64,000 nt of DNA from an uncultured Cellvibrionales bacterium (GCA_913019905.1 CAJVZD010000015.1:47831-111830), one strand, 5' to 3'; shown: positions 48,222-58,545, numbered from the stretch's first letter. Notes: a model not told the origin generated them from the sequence alone. Numbers and translations: made by a program.

Positions 48222-48989
48222 TCAATTCTTAAAACCAGAAGCCGCTTCAAATATCGTAGCGAAATCAGTCACATTTAGTGATGCACCACCCACGAGCGCC
48301 CCATCAATATCTTTCATGGCGAATAACTCTGCAGCATTTGCTGCATTGACACTGCCACCGTATAAAATCTGTAAATTTTCTGCCAGCTCGGTATCTGCTC
48401 GAGCAACGACTTGTCGAATATGCCTGTGCACATCTTGAGCCTCGGCCGGCGTAGCAGTCTTACCGGTACCGATGGCCCATACCGGCTCATACGCTATAAC
48501 AGCTTTAGCCATGGCACCGACTCCAGCAATATCGATTAACGCCTGAACATGGCGCTCGATCAACGCGATGGTTTCGCCAGCTTCTCGCTGCTCAAGTGTT
48601 TCACCAATACAAAAAACTGGAACCAAACCAACTTGCTGCGCAGCAATAAACTTTTCAATAACAAGCCGATCTGTATCACCGAATAACGAACGTCGCTCAG
48701 AATGCCCGACAATCGCAAAATAGCAGCCCGACTCGACCAACATCTGCCCGGAAATTTCACCGGTGTACGCACCGAACTCTTTATCACTGAGATTCTGAGA
48801 CCCCCAACGAACGACAGTTCCAGATAGCGCCTCTTCAACCTGCGACAGAAATATATAGGGAGGACAAACAGCGACCTCCGCAGGGTATTCACCACCAGCC
48901 AATCTGGATTTTAAGCCGGACAAAAGAGCAGCGACACTTGCTTTCGTGCCGTGCATTTTCCAGTTCCCTACCACCAAATTACGCCGCAT
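48222..48989 (-). CDS. tpiA: Triosephosphate isomerase
   Basis: Interconverts DHAP and G3P. All active-site parts are visible: GNWKMHG with Lys11, GHSERR with catalytic His, YEPVWAIGTGK with catalytic Glu and the flexible loop, and YGGSVN for phosphate binding. 255 residues. GGAG lies 5 nt before the ATG. It sits between glmM and secG in the usual order. Confidence 0.97.
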   Translation of the reverse strand: MRRNLVVGNWKMHGTKASVAALLSGLKSRLAGGEYPAEVAVCPPYIFLSQVEEALSGTVVRWGSQNLSDKEFGAYTGEISGQMLVESGCYFAIVGHSERRSLFGDTDRLVIEKFIAAQQVGLVPVFCIGETLEQREAGETIALIERHVQALIDIAGVGAMAKAVIAYEPVWAIGTGKTATPAEAQDVHRHIRQVVARADTELAENLQILYGGSVNAANAAELFAMKDIDGALVGGASLNVTDFATIFEAASGFKN

Positions 48990-49151
48990 TAAGACTCCAT
49001 AAACTGTCCAGCCCTAACTCGAAACATTGGGCCTGCGAAAAACGCGGGCAATCTTACCCAAACTGGCCACAACTTACAAGGAGTCCCGGCCATCTGAGGA
49101 CGGTATTTCGTTAAAGCAGCGACTTGCCTGCGCCAACACTATACCGACAAG

Positions 49152-50489
49152 CTAGGCAACCTCGCGCTCAACGACAGCGGCGATCCGCGCAGCCAACTCT
49201 TCAACCAGACCACTATCCTCTCCCTCAACCATAACGCGAACCACTGGCTCCGTACCGGACGGCCGAAGAAGTACGCGGCCACGCCCGGCCAGCGCAAGCT
49301 CCGCACCGGCGACAGCTTGTTCAATATCAGCGTTATTGGATAATTTACCTCGATCGTTAACAGTCACGTTTATCATCGTTTGAGGAAATAAACTCATCCC
49401 CCTCTTCAGCTCGTGCAACGGTTTACCCCCGTCAACAAGGGCAAAAAGAACCTTAAGCGCAGCAACCAGACCATCGCCTGTTGTCGTGACATCCCCGCAA
49501 ATAATGTGACCGGAGTTTTCACCGCCTAGCTTCCACCCTTTTTCACCCATCATTTCGTTGACGTATCGGTCTCCCACGTTGGCTCGATCAAACGGGACAC
49601 CCAAGTCCTTCAGGGCTAACTCAAAACCCAGATTAGACATCAAGGTACCAACAACACCGGAACACCCCCCCGTTGTTCGCAGCTGATCCTGCGCGATGAT
49701 ATACAGTAGCTCGTCGCCGTCCGCCACCTCTCCATTACGATCCACAAAAGCTAATCGATCACCATCACCGTCAAATGCAATGCCCAAATCCGCGTCCTCT
49801 TCCAGAACTTTAGCCCGCAAGGCTCGCGGGCTGGTCGAGCCAACATCTTCATTAATATTGATGCCGTCAGGACTCGCCCCAATGACGACTAACTCAGCCC
49901 CCAGCTCCTCAAAAACTGCTGGCGCAACGTGATACGTGGCCCCGTGCGCACAATCGACAACAATTTTTAAGCCACGCAAGCTAAACGCAGAGGGCACAGT
50001 GCTCTTACAAAACTCAATATACCGTCCCGCGGCATCATTTATTCGGGTAACTTTACCGAGATGGGAAGAATCCACCGTCGTCATCGGCACCGCTAGCTGC
50101 CGCTCAATTGCCAATTCAATATCGTCCGGCAATTTCGTTCCCTCTCCAGAGAAAAACTTAATACCATTGTCGTGATAAGGATTGTGCGATGCACTAATCA
50201 CAATCCCTGCCTGCGCATGAAACGTGCGAGTAAGGTAGGCAATTGCTGGAGTTGGCATCGGCCCTAACATATACACATCAACCCCTGCGGCAACCAGCCC
50301 AGCCTCGAGAGCAGACTCAAACATATAACCCGATATCCGCGTATCTTTACCAATAATTAGCTTGCTTCGGCCCTCGCCAGCAAATACTTTACCGGCAGCC
50401 CAACCCAACTTAAGAACAAACTCCGGGTTAATTTGGCCCGCACCAACACGGCCTCGAATGCCATCAGTGCCAAAGTATTTTTTTGTCAT
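49152..50489 (-). CDS. glmM: Phosphoglucosamine mutase
   Basis: Converts GlcN-6-P to GlcN-1-P for UDP-GlcNAc synthesis. [14 protein letters not shown] opens the protein, [11 protein letters not shown] carries the phosphorylated Ser101, DGDGDRL is the metal loop and [15 protein letters not shown] the phosphate-binding C-terminus. The ATG at 50489 has GAGG 7 nt upstream and gives 445 residues, the same as E. coli; GTG and TTG codons just upstream are in frame but poorer starts. Confidence 0.97.
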   Translation of the reverse strand: MTKKYFGTDGIRGRVGAGQINPEFVLKLGWAAGKVFAGEGRSKLIIGKDTRISGYMFESALEAGLVAAGVDVYMLGPMPTPAIAYLTRTFHAQAGIVISASHNPYHDNGIKFFSGEGTKLPDDIELAIERQLAVPMTTVDSSHLGKVTRINDAAGRYIEFCKSTVPSAFSLRGLKIVVDCAHGATYHVAPAVFEELGAELVVIGASPDGININEDVGSTSPRALRAKVLEEDADLGIAFDGDGDRLAFVDRNGEVADGDELLYIIAQDQLRTTGGCSGVVGTLMSNLGFELALKDLGVPFDRANVGDRYVNEMMGEKGWKLGGENSGHIICGDVTTTGDGLVAALKVLFALVDGGKPLHELKRGMSLFPQTMINVTVNDRGKLSNNADIEQAVAGAELALAGRGRVLLRPSGTEPVVRVMVEGEDSGLVEELAARIAAVVEREVA

Positions 50490-50582
50490 CACCAAACCTC
50501 TTATTTTTGAATACGCAGAGCTAACTTAGTCGCCTAAGGCGCGCAATATATTCCCTAAACAGCACAGCAGAACCGCCAATTA

Positions 50583-51485
50583 TCACTGAACAATGCTATC
50601 AGACTCCGAAATGACTGCTTGAGCAAGTAGCACGGCGTCGACTGTCTCTCTAACATCATGAGCGCGAATAATTGATGCCCCGCGATCAACGGCGAGCACT
50701 GCCAACGACAAACTTCCCGCCAGGCGGTCGTCAACATCGCGATTCAGGACTTTGCCAATAAGCGACTTGCGAGAAAGCCCAACCAATAGCGGACACCCTA
50801 ACGACTGCAACTGCGACAACCCATTCAACAGAGCCAAATTGTGGACAACGGACTTCCCGAAGCCGAACCCTGGATCAAGCAGCAAACGCTCTCGAGAAAT
50901 CCCACCAACCTCACAAAGATTTACCCTGAGACCCAAGTAAGCACTCACATCGCTAATTACGTCATGATACCGCGGCCGCTTCTGCATGGTCGCGGGCTCC
51001 CCTTGCATATGCATAAGGCATATCGGCAGCTCTGTTTTCCCTGCGGCCTCAATAGCCCCATCTCGCTCCAAAGCCCGTACATCATTAATCATTCCCGCGC
51101 CAGCATCCGCCGCCATCAACATTAGCTCCGGCGTACTGGTATCCACGGAAACAACGACATCAAATTGTTTATTAATTGCCTGAACGACCGGCAAGACGCG
51201 ATCGATCTCCTCCTGAACGCCAACCGTCTTGGCACCCGGACGAGTCGACTCTCCACCGACGTCAATTATAGCAGCGCCCTGCTCAAGCATCTGCTCAACT
51301 CGAAACAAGACCTTGCCAAGACTAAGGATCGGGCCATCGTGAAGGAGGCCACCATCGGAAAAAGAATCGGGAGTAACGTTAAGAACCCCCATTACCTGGG
51401 GGCGACTCAAATCCAAAAATCGATCACCGCAGTGCAGCAATCGATTTTGATTTGAGGAAGACTTATCAGCGAGACCTGTGGTCAT
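50583..51485 (-). CDS. folP: Dihydropteroate synthase
   Basis: Condenses pABA with the pterin pyrophosphate made by FolK; target of sulfonamides. VMGVLNVTPDSFSDGG, the IIDVGGESTRPGA pterin-site loop and GFGFGKSVVHN are intact. 300 residues, with an N-terminus about 15-20 residues longer than E. coli's. The start lies 9 nt after ftsH, so it is coupled to that gene and has no strong ribosome site of its own. Confidence 0.96.
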   Translation of the reverse strand: MTTGLADKSSSNQNRLLHCGDRFLDLSRPQVMGVLNVTPDSFSDGGLLHDGPILSLGKVLFRVEQMLEQGAAIIDVGGESTRPGAKTVGVQEEIDRVLPVVQAINKQFDVVVSVDTSTPELMLMAADAGAGMINDVRALERDGAIEAAGKTELPICLMHMQGEPATMQKRPRYHDVISDVSAYLGLRVNLCEVGGISRERLLLDPGFGFGKSVVHNLALLNGLSQLQSLGCPLLVGLSRKSLIGKVLNRDVDDRLAGSLSLAVLAVDRGASIIRAHDVRETVDAVLLAQAVISESDSIVQ

Positions 51486-51494
51486 GCGTGAAAC

Positions 51495-53435
51495 TTAGTG
51501 TTCGCCCGCCGGCCCACCAATCGGATCTTCTTTAAAATCTTTATCGGGCCCAGCACCCGCTTCGGCGTCATTTTGCGACTCACCACCGCCGGAAGTGTCG
51601 TCATTCCAATCTGACGGCTCACCCGGTTTACGACCGGCCATAATGTCATCTATCTGAGAAGCGTCAATGGTTTCATACAACATCAGCGCGTCTGCCATAG
51701 CATCGAGCTTATCTCGATTATCGGCCAGCACCTTCTCGGCACGCGCATAACACTCATCACTGATACGTCGAACCTCCTCATCTATGACTTGCGCCGTCTG
51801 CGAAGAGACACTCTTTACTTGCGAACCAGCCGAGCGACCGAGAAAAACCTCTTCCTGCGCTTCATCATACATCAAGGGGCCGAGCCTTTCCGACAATCCC
51901 CACTTGGTCACCATATTACGTGCAATTTCACTAGCTCTCTGAATATCATTAGATGCGCCAGTGGTAACTCCGTCGGCACCCAAGGTCATTTCTTCGGCGA
52001 TACGACCGCCATAGAGAGAGCAGATCTGGCTTAAAATACCGCGACGATTCAAGCTATAACGATCCTCTACCGGCAAGAACATAGTCACACCTAAAGCTCG
52101 TCCGCGAGGAATTATACTGACTTTATAGACCGGATCGTGTTCAGGCATTAAACGCCCGACGATGGCATGCCCCGCTTCGTGAAAAGCCGTATTACGCTTT
52201 TCGGATTCCGACATCACCATCGACTTGCGTTCGGCACCCATCATAATTTTATCTTTCGCTAACTCGAACTGCGCCATATCAACCGTTCGAGAACTCGCTC
52301 GCGCCGCAAACAAAGCTGCCTCATTGACTAAATTGGCGAGATCTGCACCGGAAAAGCCTGGAGTTCCGCGGGCAATAAGTGACGGATCAACGCTGTCACC
52401 TAGCGGCACTTTGCGCATATGGACTTTCAAAATTTGCTCTCGGCCTCGAATGTCAGGCAAGCCGACGACGACCTGTCGGTCAAAACGACCCGGGCGCAAC
52501 AACGCTGGATCGAGAACGTCAGGCCTGTTTGTCGCTGCAATGACGATGACACCATCATTGCCATCAAAGCCGTCCATTTCTACTAACAATTGATTGAGCG
52601 TTTGCTCACGCTCATCATGACCACCACCCAGACCAGCACCACGATGACGACCAACAGCATCAATTTCATCAATGAAGATAATGCATGGCGATTGCTTCTT
52701 CGCCTGTTCAAACATATCTCGAACACGTGAAGCGCCGACACCGACGAACATTTCTACGAAATCCGAACCGGAAATAGAAAAGAAGGGAACCTTGGCCTCA
52801 CCAGCGATCGCTTTAGCCAATAACGTTTTACCGGTACCTGGCTGACCAACCATCAGCACTCCGCGAGGAATACGTCCACCCAGCTTCTGAAACTTCCCGG
52901 GGTCACTTAAAAACTCTACGAGCTCGCGAACATCTTCTTTAGCCTCATCGACGCCAGCCACATCGGCAAAGGTCGTTTTTATCTGATCTTCGCCCATCAG
53001 GCGCGCTTTACTCTTACCGAAGCTCATTGGGCCGCCCTTACCTCCAGCACCCCCTTGCATCTGACGCATAAAAAACATGAAGACAGCAATAATAATCAGG
53101 ATTGGGAAACAGGCTACCAGCAACTGCGTCCACAAACTTTGCTGCTCGGGCTTACGCCCTTCTACCTGAACGCGATGTTCAAGCAAGTCATCAATTAACT
53201 TGGGATCATCTAGTAAGGGACGGACTGTTTCGAAAGTCGTGTTATCCGCACGCTGCCCACTAATCGTTAAGCCGTCTATCACTACTCGGCTAACGCGATC
53301 CTGCTGAACCTCTTCAATAAATTGCGAATAATTGAGAGTTTCTTTGCTCGGAGGAGCACTGAAATTGTTAAATACACTTAATAAGACCGCAGCTATAACA
53401 AGCCACAATAATAGATTTTTCGCCAAATCGTTCAA
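51495..53435 (-). CDS. ftsH: ATP-dependent zinc metalloprotease FtsH
   Basis: Membrane-anchored AAA+ protease that degrades membrane and regulatory proteins. Transmembrane helices lie at about 5-22 and 106-125. Walker A is GQPGTGKT (197-204), Walker [10 protein letters not shown], and the zinc site HEAGH (419-423). 646 residues. The start is a TTG with AGAGG 8 nt upstream; the [18 protein letters not shown]-terminus agrees with pseudomonad FtsH. The C-terminal tail (about 605-646) is Gly/Glu/Asp-rich. Confidence 0.97.
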   Translation of the reverse strand: MNDLAKNLLLWLVIAAVLLSVFNNFSAPPSKETLNYSQFIEEVQQDRVSRVVIDGLTISGQRADNTTFETVRPLLDDPKLIDDLLEHRVQVEGRKPEQQSLWTQLLVACFPILIIIAVFMFFMRQMQGGAGGKGGPMSFGKSKARLMGEDQIKTTFADVAGVDEAKEDVRELVEFLSDPGKFQKLGGRIPRGVLMVGQPGTGKTLLAKAIAGEAKVPFFSISGSDFVEMFVGVGASRVRDMFEQAKKQSPCIIFIDEIDAVGRHRGAGLGGGHDEREQTLNQLLVEMDGFDGNDGVIVIAATNRPDVLDPALLRPGRFDRQVVVGLPDIRGREQILKVHMRKVPLGDSVDPSLIARGTPGFSGADLANLVNEAALFAARASSRTVDMAQFELAKDKIMMGAERKSMVMSESEKRNTAFHEAGHAIVGRLMPEHDPVYKVSIIPRGRALGVTMFLPVEDRYSLNRRGILSQICSLYGGRIAEEMTLGADGVTTGASNDIQRASEIARNMVTKWGLSERLGPLMYDEAQEEVFLGRSAGSQVKSVSSQTAQVIDEEVRRISDECYARAEKVLADNRDKLDAMADALMLYETIDASQIDDIMAGRKPGEPSDWNDDTSGGGESQNDAEAGAGPDKDFKEDPIGGPAGEH

Positions 53436-53576
53436 TGATAAGCCCTCTACAGCTAATAATCAGCCCGTTGTTTGAGACCAAAAATTAACTTAATTACTAT
53501 TGATAATTCAAATTTTACTACAAATTACGACGGCTCTCCATTAGAAGGACCGTTAACCGTATACTTTTTTAATCTA

Positions 53577-54203
53577 TCACAAGCCTTTAAAGCCCTTTGC
53601 TATTTGATAAATTTCCCGCGAACGAGCCCGAGATGCATCCGGCTTCCGCGATTTTACGCTCTTAAAGCAGGATCGCATTTCAAGTAACAGCTGATCAAAC
53701 CCCTCGCCCTGAAAAACCTTTGCAACAAAAGTACCTCCAGGCGCCAATACTTCTTTGGCCATGTCCAGCGCCAATTCAACCAAATTCATTGATTGCGGTT
53801 GGTCGATCGCAGCTACTCCACTCATGTTTGGGGCCATATCAGAAATTACAAGGTCCACCGGCTTGCCATCAATCAATTGCATAATTCCATCGAAGGATTC
53901 TTGCTCTGTAAAATCACCCTGGATAAAATCCACCCCAGCTAAACCGTCCATCGGCAATATATCGGAGGCGATGACACAACCCTTGTCACCGACCAGTTCG
54001 GCTGCCACCTGTGACCAACCCCCGGGCGCACTCCCTAAATCAACAACAGTCATGCCCGGTTTAAATAAACGGTCTTTTTCGTTTAATTCCAGTAACTTAT
54101 AGCAAGCACGTGACCGATAACCTTCCTGCTGAGCACGCTTCACATAAATATCGTCGAAATGTTCCTTCAGCCACCCTTTACTCGTACTACCCTTTTTTGC
54201 CAT
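53577..54203 (-). CDS. rlmE: 23S rRNA U2552 2'-O-ribose methyltransferase
   Basis: Heat-shock methyltransferase (FtsJ/RrmJ). The KDKE-type catalytic residues lie in [21 protein letters not shown] and [10 protein letters not shown], and the SAM loop is [15 protein letters not shown]. 208 residues. It precedes ftsH and is divergent from yhbY, the standard arrangement. Confidence 0.97.
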   Translation of the reverse strand: MAKKGSTSKGWLKEHFDDIYVKRAQQEGYRSRACYKLLELNEKDRLFKPGMTVVDLGSAPGGWSQVAAELVGDKGCVIASDILPMDGLAGVDFIQGDFTEQESFDGIMQLIDGKPVDLVISDMAPNMSGVAAIDQPQSMNLVELALDMAKEVLAPGGTFVAKVFQGEGFDQLLLEMRSCFKSVKSRKPDASRARSREIYQIAKGFKGL

Positions 54204-54305
54204 TATCCCGTTCCATTACCACCGATTAACAGATCATTCTTTGCTATCGACCCGTTCCACTATACAATGCGCACCTTTTACCATGAACGATGGCACATAG
54301 CACCC

Positions 54306-54614
54306 ATGGAAATTTCGAACCTCAAGAAAAAACAACTTCGCACAATCGGCCACAACCTGAACCCGATTATAACGATCGCGGAAAAAGGCGTAACCGATAC
54401 GATTAAAAAAGAGCTCGACAGAGCGCTTAACGATCACGAATTAATTAAAATCAAGATCAACATTAATGACCCAGCTAGCCGTAAAGCCATTGCCTCGACA
54501 TTATGCGATCAACACAAAGCTATATTAGTTCAAAGCATCGGCAAGGTCGCCCTTATTTTAAGGCATGCGAAAACGCCAAACCCAAAACTCTCCAATTTAA
54601 TACGCCCAGTATAA
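54306..54614 (+). CDS. yhbY: YhbY, CRM-domain RNA-binding protein
   Basis: A 102-residue single CRM domain that associates with pre-50S particles in E. coli. LKKKQLRTIGHNLNPIITIAEKG and the ELIKIKIN strand are the family features. The ATG at 54306 gives the normal N-terminus (MEISNLKKKQLR); the frame is open further upstream into the rlmE promoter, which is unlikely to be translated. It converges with the spermidine-synthase-like gene, 8 nt between stops. Confidence 0.95.
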   Translation: MEISNLKKKQLRTIGHNLNPIITIAEKGVTDTIKKELDRALNDHELIKIKININDPASRKAIASTLCDQHKAILVQSIGKVALILRHAKTPNPKLSNLIRPV

Positions 54615-54622
54615 TTGCAAAT

Positions 54623-55363
54623 TCAGATGATATTGAGACGAGCTAAATGCGCGGTGAGCGGATAACCCAGTGTTTTCGACAATGCTTTTGCCGACTGCTT
54701 TAGCTGCGTAGCACTCACCGAATGACACTTTTTGCCAGCAAATATTATCCAATTTCCGTCTGCCGTTGAGCACACGCGCACATCGTCGAAGTAATCTTTC
54801 AAAGAACTGACCATATCATTTTCACCTCGATGCTGATTCCAGCAATTGAGAACCAGCCAACCGTCTTCAGACAATAATTCACTGCAGCGTTCAATAAACC
54901 AGGGTTGGGCCTGCTGCATATCCAGACCATCCGACCCGTATATGTCACTAAAGATCACGTCAGCTTTCTTATGGCTTTCATCCACGAACTCACCGACGTC
55001 CTGCGTAAAGACCTCAATCCTCTTACTTCTAGGAAACTGAAAAAAACGATAGGCGAGCTTAACAACGGCTCTGCGAAGCTCAACGACTCGCAGTTTTAAA
55101 CCGGGAAAATGAAAATGCAAGGTCGTCGCCAGACAACCGCCCCCCAACCCAAACAAAATGACTTTTTTGGGCTGGCAAAAAAGCAAAACCAATAGCATTG
55201 CCTGAGTGTAATCGTGCTGAAGTTGATGTGGCGACGATTTTAAGTGGCAGCTTTGCTCATCATCTTCACCGAAGGACAGAAAGCGCTTATTGCCGTCATC
55301 AAAAACCTGTAGCAAACCGAACTCATCATAAGTTCTAAATATTTCCTTACCCACACTACTCAT
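54623..55363 (-). CDS. Spermidine-synthase-like methyltransferase-fold protein
   Basis: 246 residues with the spermidine synthase / SpeE-like Rossmann core: VILFGLGGGCLATTLHFHFP (about 69-88), LRVVELRRAVV with the acidic strand-2 residue, VIFSDIYGSDGLD (about 137-149), then LVLNCWNQ. The N-terminal strand domain is much shorter than in true SpeE, so it may not make polyamines; similar proteins are annotated as spermine-synthase-domain proteins of unknown substrate. The ATG at 55363 is the last of three TAATG sequences in a 23-bp tandem repeat; no strong ribosome site precedes it. Confidence 0.72.
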   Translation of the reverse strand: MSSVGKEIFRTYDEFGLLQVFDDGNKRFLSFGEDDEQSCHLKSSPHQLQHDYTQAMLLVLLFCQPKKVILFGLGGGCLATTLHFHFPGLKLRVVELRRAVVKLAYRFFQFPRSKRIEVFTQDVGEFVDESHKKADVIFSDIYGSDGLDMQQAQPWFIERCSELLSEDGWLVLNCWNQHRGENDMVSSLKDYFDDVRVCSTADGNWIIFAGKKCHSVSATQLKQSAKALSKTLGYPLTAHLARLNII

Positions 55364-55426
55364 TAATACGACCAACCATTACTCATTAACACCACCAAAC
55401 ACCATCCATTAATACAAACAAACACC
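55358..55426 (-). repeat. 23-bp tandem repeat, three copies
   Basis: Copies occupy 55358-55380, 55381-55403 and 55404-55426 with exact 23-bp spacing; copies differ at several positions. On the minus strand each ends in TTAATG(A/G). Copy 1 contains the start codon of the spermidine-synthase-like gene. Confidence 0.92.
55363..55409 (-). promoter_or_regulatory. Chain of two 7-codon mini-ORFs leading into the spermidine-synthase-like gene
   Basis: Created by the 23-bp repeat. Mini-ORF 1 (55386-55409) encodes MDGVWWC, mini-ORF 2 (55363-55386) encodes MSNGWSY, and the TAA of each overlaps the next ATG by one base (TAATG), ending on the ATG of the main gene at 55363. GGTGG lies about 5 nt ahead of mini-ORF 2. 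This is a possible leader for coupled or regulated translation; whether it is translated is not known. Confidence 0.4.
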
Positions 55427-55970
55427 TCTGCAGCTCACACTGCACAAGCAGTAAAGTTTTGCCAAACAAGCACCGCCAACATCAATCACGGCGACATTAA
55501 AATCTGTAACCCCCATAACGCGCAACCCAAGAAACAACTTTCGTAATTCCTGCTCGTATGCCACTCGATCGACATCGACAGGCCCGCCGCCTTCACGATC
55601 TACTATGGCGCGGCAGAAGGTAAAGTCTCATCGGCTTCTAGATAAACCTTTCTTTAACCTTCCTTAATTGTGACTCTACAGCGAGATTCTAGCGGGCTAA
55701 TTAATCCAAGCACGGAAATATATCACTTTCGACACGCTTAGCTACTATTAGCAACTAGAAAATCAAACTCACTCTTTTTTCAAAATAGTCACTCGCTAGG
55801 GAAACAGAACAACAACGCAACCACCGCAAACAAGTCATTCAAGCTGCTTTTTATAACAACATCAACACGGTTAAACGCCAAGTACGAACAAAAGCGCCAA
55901 TACGACAACGCTGCTTTTTGTCGCCGATAATGACATAATATACGGCTGCAAAGTAAATAGAGAACCACAC
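55427..55970. other. Intergenic region with a possible gene remnant
   Basis: 544 bp without an intact gene. On the minus strand a 73-codon frame without a good start (55409-55627) reads in a protein-like way (REGGGPVDVDRVAYEQELRK, then LGLRVMGVTDFNVAVIDVGG) and ends on the first TAATG of the tandem repeat. A second frame just upstream (55603-55653) reads RKVYLEADETLPSAAP before two stops. Together they could be a frameshifted remnant; I do not recognise the parent. The end next to 55971 should hold the promoter of the PhnA-domain gene. Confidence 0.3.
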
Positions 55971-56555
55971 ATGAAAGTCGACCAAATGTTAGTACAAAGA
56001 AGCAATTCAGCCTGTGAGCTGTGCTCATCTGAAAATAAGTTACAGGCATTTGGAGTTCCTTCAAATACCTCTCCTAACTCCGGCCAGAGTGCGGACACCA
56101 GCGTTCTTTTATGCGAACACTGCCTAGGTCAAATCGAAAACCCAGAAACGACGGATGTAAACCACTGGCGCTGTTTAAAAGATAGCATGTGGAGCCAGAT
56201 CCCAGCCGTACAAGTAATGGCTTGGCGGCAACTGACACAGTTGTCTAGTGAAAGCTGGGCCCAGGATTTACTCGAAATGCTATATCTGGATGACGACACG
56301 CTGGAATGGGCTAAATCCTTAGAGAAAGAGACTGACGAAGAAACACCAACCACCGACAGTAATGGTGCGACATTAAATGACGGCGATACAGTCACCTTAA
56401 TCAAAGACCTTGTGGTCAAAGGCGCCGGGTTTACCGCGAAACGAGGAACCGCAGTAAGAAATATCGCACTAACGACTAACCCTACCCAGATAGAAGGCAA
56501 GGTAAACGGGACTCGTATCGTTTTACTCGCTGAATTTCTAAAGAAATCTAACTAG
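55971..56555 (+). CDS. PhnA-domain protein (YjdM-like)
   Basis: 194 residues. An N-terminal zinc-ribbon-like part has Cys pairs CELC (about 15-18) and CEHC (about 48-51). The C-terminal PhnA domain has the signature DGDTVTLIKDLVVKGAGFTA (about 136-155), KRGTAVRNI and the TRIVLLAEFLKK end. Despite the name, PhnA/YjdM is not required for phosphonate breakdown in E. coli and its role is unknown. The stop codon lies inside the left end of the palindromic element at 56554-56695. Confidence 0.85.
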   Translation: MKVDQMLVQRSNSACELCSSENKLQAFGVPSNTSPNSGQSADTSVLLCEHCLGQIENPETTDVNHWRCLKDSMWSQIPAVQVMAWRQLTQLSSESWAQDLLEMLYLDDDTLEWAKSLEKETDEETPTTDSNGATLNDGDTVTLIKDLVVKGAGFTAKRGTAVRNIALTTNPTQIEGKVNGTRIVLLAEFLKKSN

Positions 56556-56695
56556 TGCCTACCCATAAACTAACAAGCTCAGTCATTGCGAGCGTTAGCG
56601 CGGCAATCTCATCCAGCATTGGCGCGGGCTACGGGAGATTGCCGCGCTTCGCTCGCAATGACATCGTTGAAAACACCCATTTCTGGATGGGCACT
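56554..56695. mobile_element. REP/MITE-like palindromic element
   Basis: Core arms GTCATTGCGAGCG-TTA-GCGCGGCAATCTC (56582-56610) and its complement (56635-56662) form a near-perfect stem of the widespread GTCATTGCGAGCG...GCGGCAATCTC palindrome type. Outer imperfect 16-bp inverted repeats, AGTGCCyAyCCAkAAA, are at 56554-56569 and 56680-56695. AACTAG is directly repeated on both sides (56550-56555 and 56696-56701), like a target duplication. No transposase; any movement would be in trans. Confidence 0.7.
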
Positions 56696-56794
56696 AACTA
56701 GCGCTGCACTATCGAGGGGTTTGCCGCTAATAATTAACAATCAACGCCGATTAAGTGTTAGCGACAAATCCCGTATAGACGTCATTTCAAGCGC

Positions 56795-57466
56795 CTACCT
56801 TGTTGTTCCCAGCTGCGCTCTCATTGCATCAATGGCATCGGTGTAATCGGGCTTATTGAATATGGCAGAACCAGCCACAAAAGTATCGGCGCCAGCCCGC
56901 GCTATGTCTGCAATGTTATCGGCCGTAACACCCCCGTCAATTTCTAAGCGGATATCGTAACCACTGCTATCTATCAACTCACGCACTTCCCGCAACTTCT
57001 CCAGTGTACCCGGGATAAATTTTTGACCGCCAAACCCGGGATTAACAGACATCAACAAAATCATGTCGAGTTTATCCATCACATACTTCAAAGATTCAAT
57101 ACCCACGGCCGGATTTAAGACCAAACCAGCCTTACAACCAGCACTGCGTATCATCGATAAAGAGCGGTCAACATGAGTTGATGCGTCGGGGTGAAATGTA
57201 ATAAAGCTTGCTCCAGCCTCTGCAAAATCAGCGATCATTCTATCGACAGGACTCACCATCAGGTGCACGTCAATCGGCGCGCTGACACCGTGGTCTCGTA
57301 GCGCCTTGCAGACCATGGGGCCAATCGTCAAGTTCGGCACATAGTGGTTATCCATTACGTCAAAGTGAACAATATCTGCTCCTGCTGCCAAAACAGCATC
57401 CACCTCTTCTCCTAGACGGGCAAAATTTGCGGAAAGAATCGAGGGCGCAATCAGGTAGTCATTCAT
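56795..57466 (-). CDS. rpe: Ribulose-phosphate 3-epimerase
   Basis: Pentose-phosphate epimerase, TIM barrel, 223 residues. [25 protein letters not shown] (metal-binding His and Asp), [14 protein letters not shown] and the IDGGV segment contain the metal and phosphate sites. AGGAAATTTC precedes the ATG. It appears to be monocistronic. Confidence 0.97.
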   Translation of the reverse strand: MNDYLIAPSILSANFARLGEEVDAVLAAGADIVHFDVMDNHYVPNLTIGPMVCKALRDHGVSAPIDVHLMVSPVDRMIADFAEAGASFITFHPDASTHVDRSLSMIRSAGCKAGLVLNPAVGIESLKYVMDKLDMILLMSVNPGFGGQKFIPGTLEKLREVRELIDSSGYDIRLEIDGGVTADNIADIARAGADTFVAGSAIFNKPDYTDAIDAMRAQLGTTR

Positions 57467-57609
57467 GAAATTTCCTATTAAAGTAAACTGGCGTTCAATC
57501 GATAAAGCGTGTATTTGGGTTTATTGATTCATAAATTAAACTCAAACTACTATTGTGGTGACACATAGTCCGCTATTCTACTTAAAATATCGCCGGGATT
57601 CAGTACCAA

Positions 57610-58521
57610 ATGCTGTTAACTAAACACTCTAGCTTTCTTTTTATTTTATTGCTGTCTCTCGCACCCTACGGAGTTTCGCAACAAAATCCAGGCACCGAAC
57701 CGTCGGCACCTACGACGACCTCTCCGGACACCAGCGCCGAGGCGCAGTCAAGTCAAGAAAACGCTCCCGAGCCCTCCTCCCCACCAAGCGCAACAACAAA
57801 GACAGCCCCCCCGATCCTCCTTGCAAATCCTGAATTAAGAGATCAACAGGAATGGCTTACCGTCGGCAACAAAAAAATACCCGCCCTCTATCTCAGCCAA
57901 GTTAAAGGAGGAACGCACGGAGGTGTCTTGCTGATACCTAACCTCAACATGCCCCCTTCTCAACGGGGAATCATCAATTCGCTGCGCAACGCACTGCCGG
58001 AAAGTCACTGGCATACCCTAGCGCTGGATCTCAGCACGGTAGAACCGCTGACGGAACAGGAAATTAGCCAAAGCGTTGCTGCGGGCCTGAAGTTTTTAAA
58101 TGATGATGGTATTTATAATATCGCCATTATCGCCGAAGGAGTGGGGGCCGCTCGCGCAATACATTTTCTTGCAGATTTATCCGCTGGCGAAAACGCCCTA
58201 TTACAGTCAATTCGCGCCCTGATCATTATCGACGCAAACAACAATGTCCCAAACAGCACAGTTAAAACACTGGAAAAATTTAGCACCATCGCAGTACCTA
58301 TTCTGGACGCGTATTCAGCAAACAATCAATCACAACAACGGCTGGCCAGCCTCAGAAAACGAGCCATGTATAAAAACAAAGGACAATCCGGCTATCGTCA
58401 AATCACGCTGCCAAGGCAGGTAAATTACTACAACCAGCACGAAAACCACATTACCAAACGTATTCGCGGATGGATGGACAAAAATATTAGCGGATTTACG
58501 GTAGAAAAAAGAAGATTGTGA
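57610..58521 (+). CDS. DUF3530 family exported protein
   Basis: 303 residues. A signal peptide (about 1-23, SFLFILLLSLAPYGVSQ) is followed by a Pro/Ser/Thr-rich linker (about 25-70) and a domain with alpha/beta-hydrolase character: GVLLIPNLNMPPSQRGII, HTLALDLS, IAIIAEGVGAARAIHFLADL (the nucleophile-elbow position reads EGVGA, without the usual Ser). This matches DUF3530, function unknown. The missing serine argues against hydrolase activity of the classic kind. Confidence 0.75.
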   Translation: MLLTKHSSFLFILLLSLAPYGVSQQNPGTEPSAPTTTSPDTSAEAQSSQENAPEPSSPPSATTKTAPPILLANPELRDQQEWLTVGNKKIPALYLSQVKGGTHGGVLLIPNLNMPPSQRGIINSLRNALPESHWHTLALDLSTVEPLTEQEISQSVAAGLKFLNDDGIYNIAIIAEGVGAARAIHFLADLSAGENALLQSIRALIIIDANNNVPNSTVKTLEKFSTIAVPILDAYSANNQSQQRLASLRKRAMYKNKGQSGYRQITLPRQVNYYNQHENHITKRIRGWMDKNISGFTVEKRRL

Positions 58522-58545
58522 AGATCCGGCCTAACTGCTAAGGGC

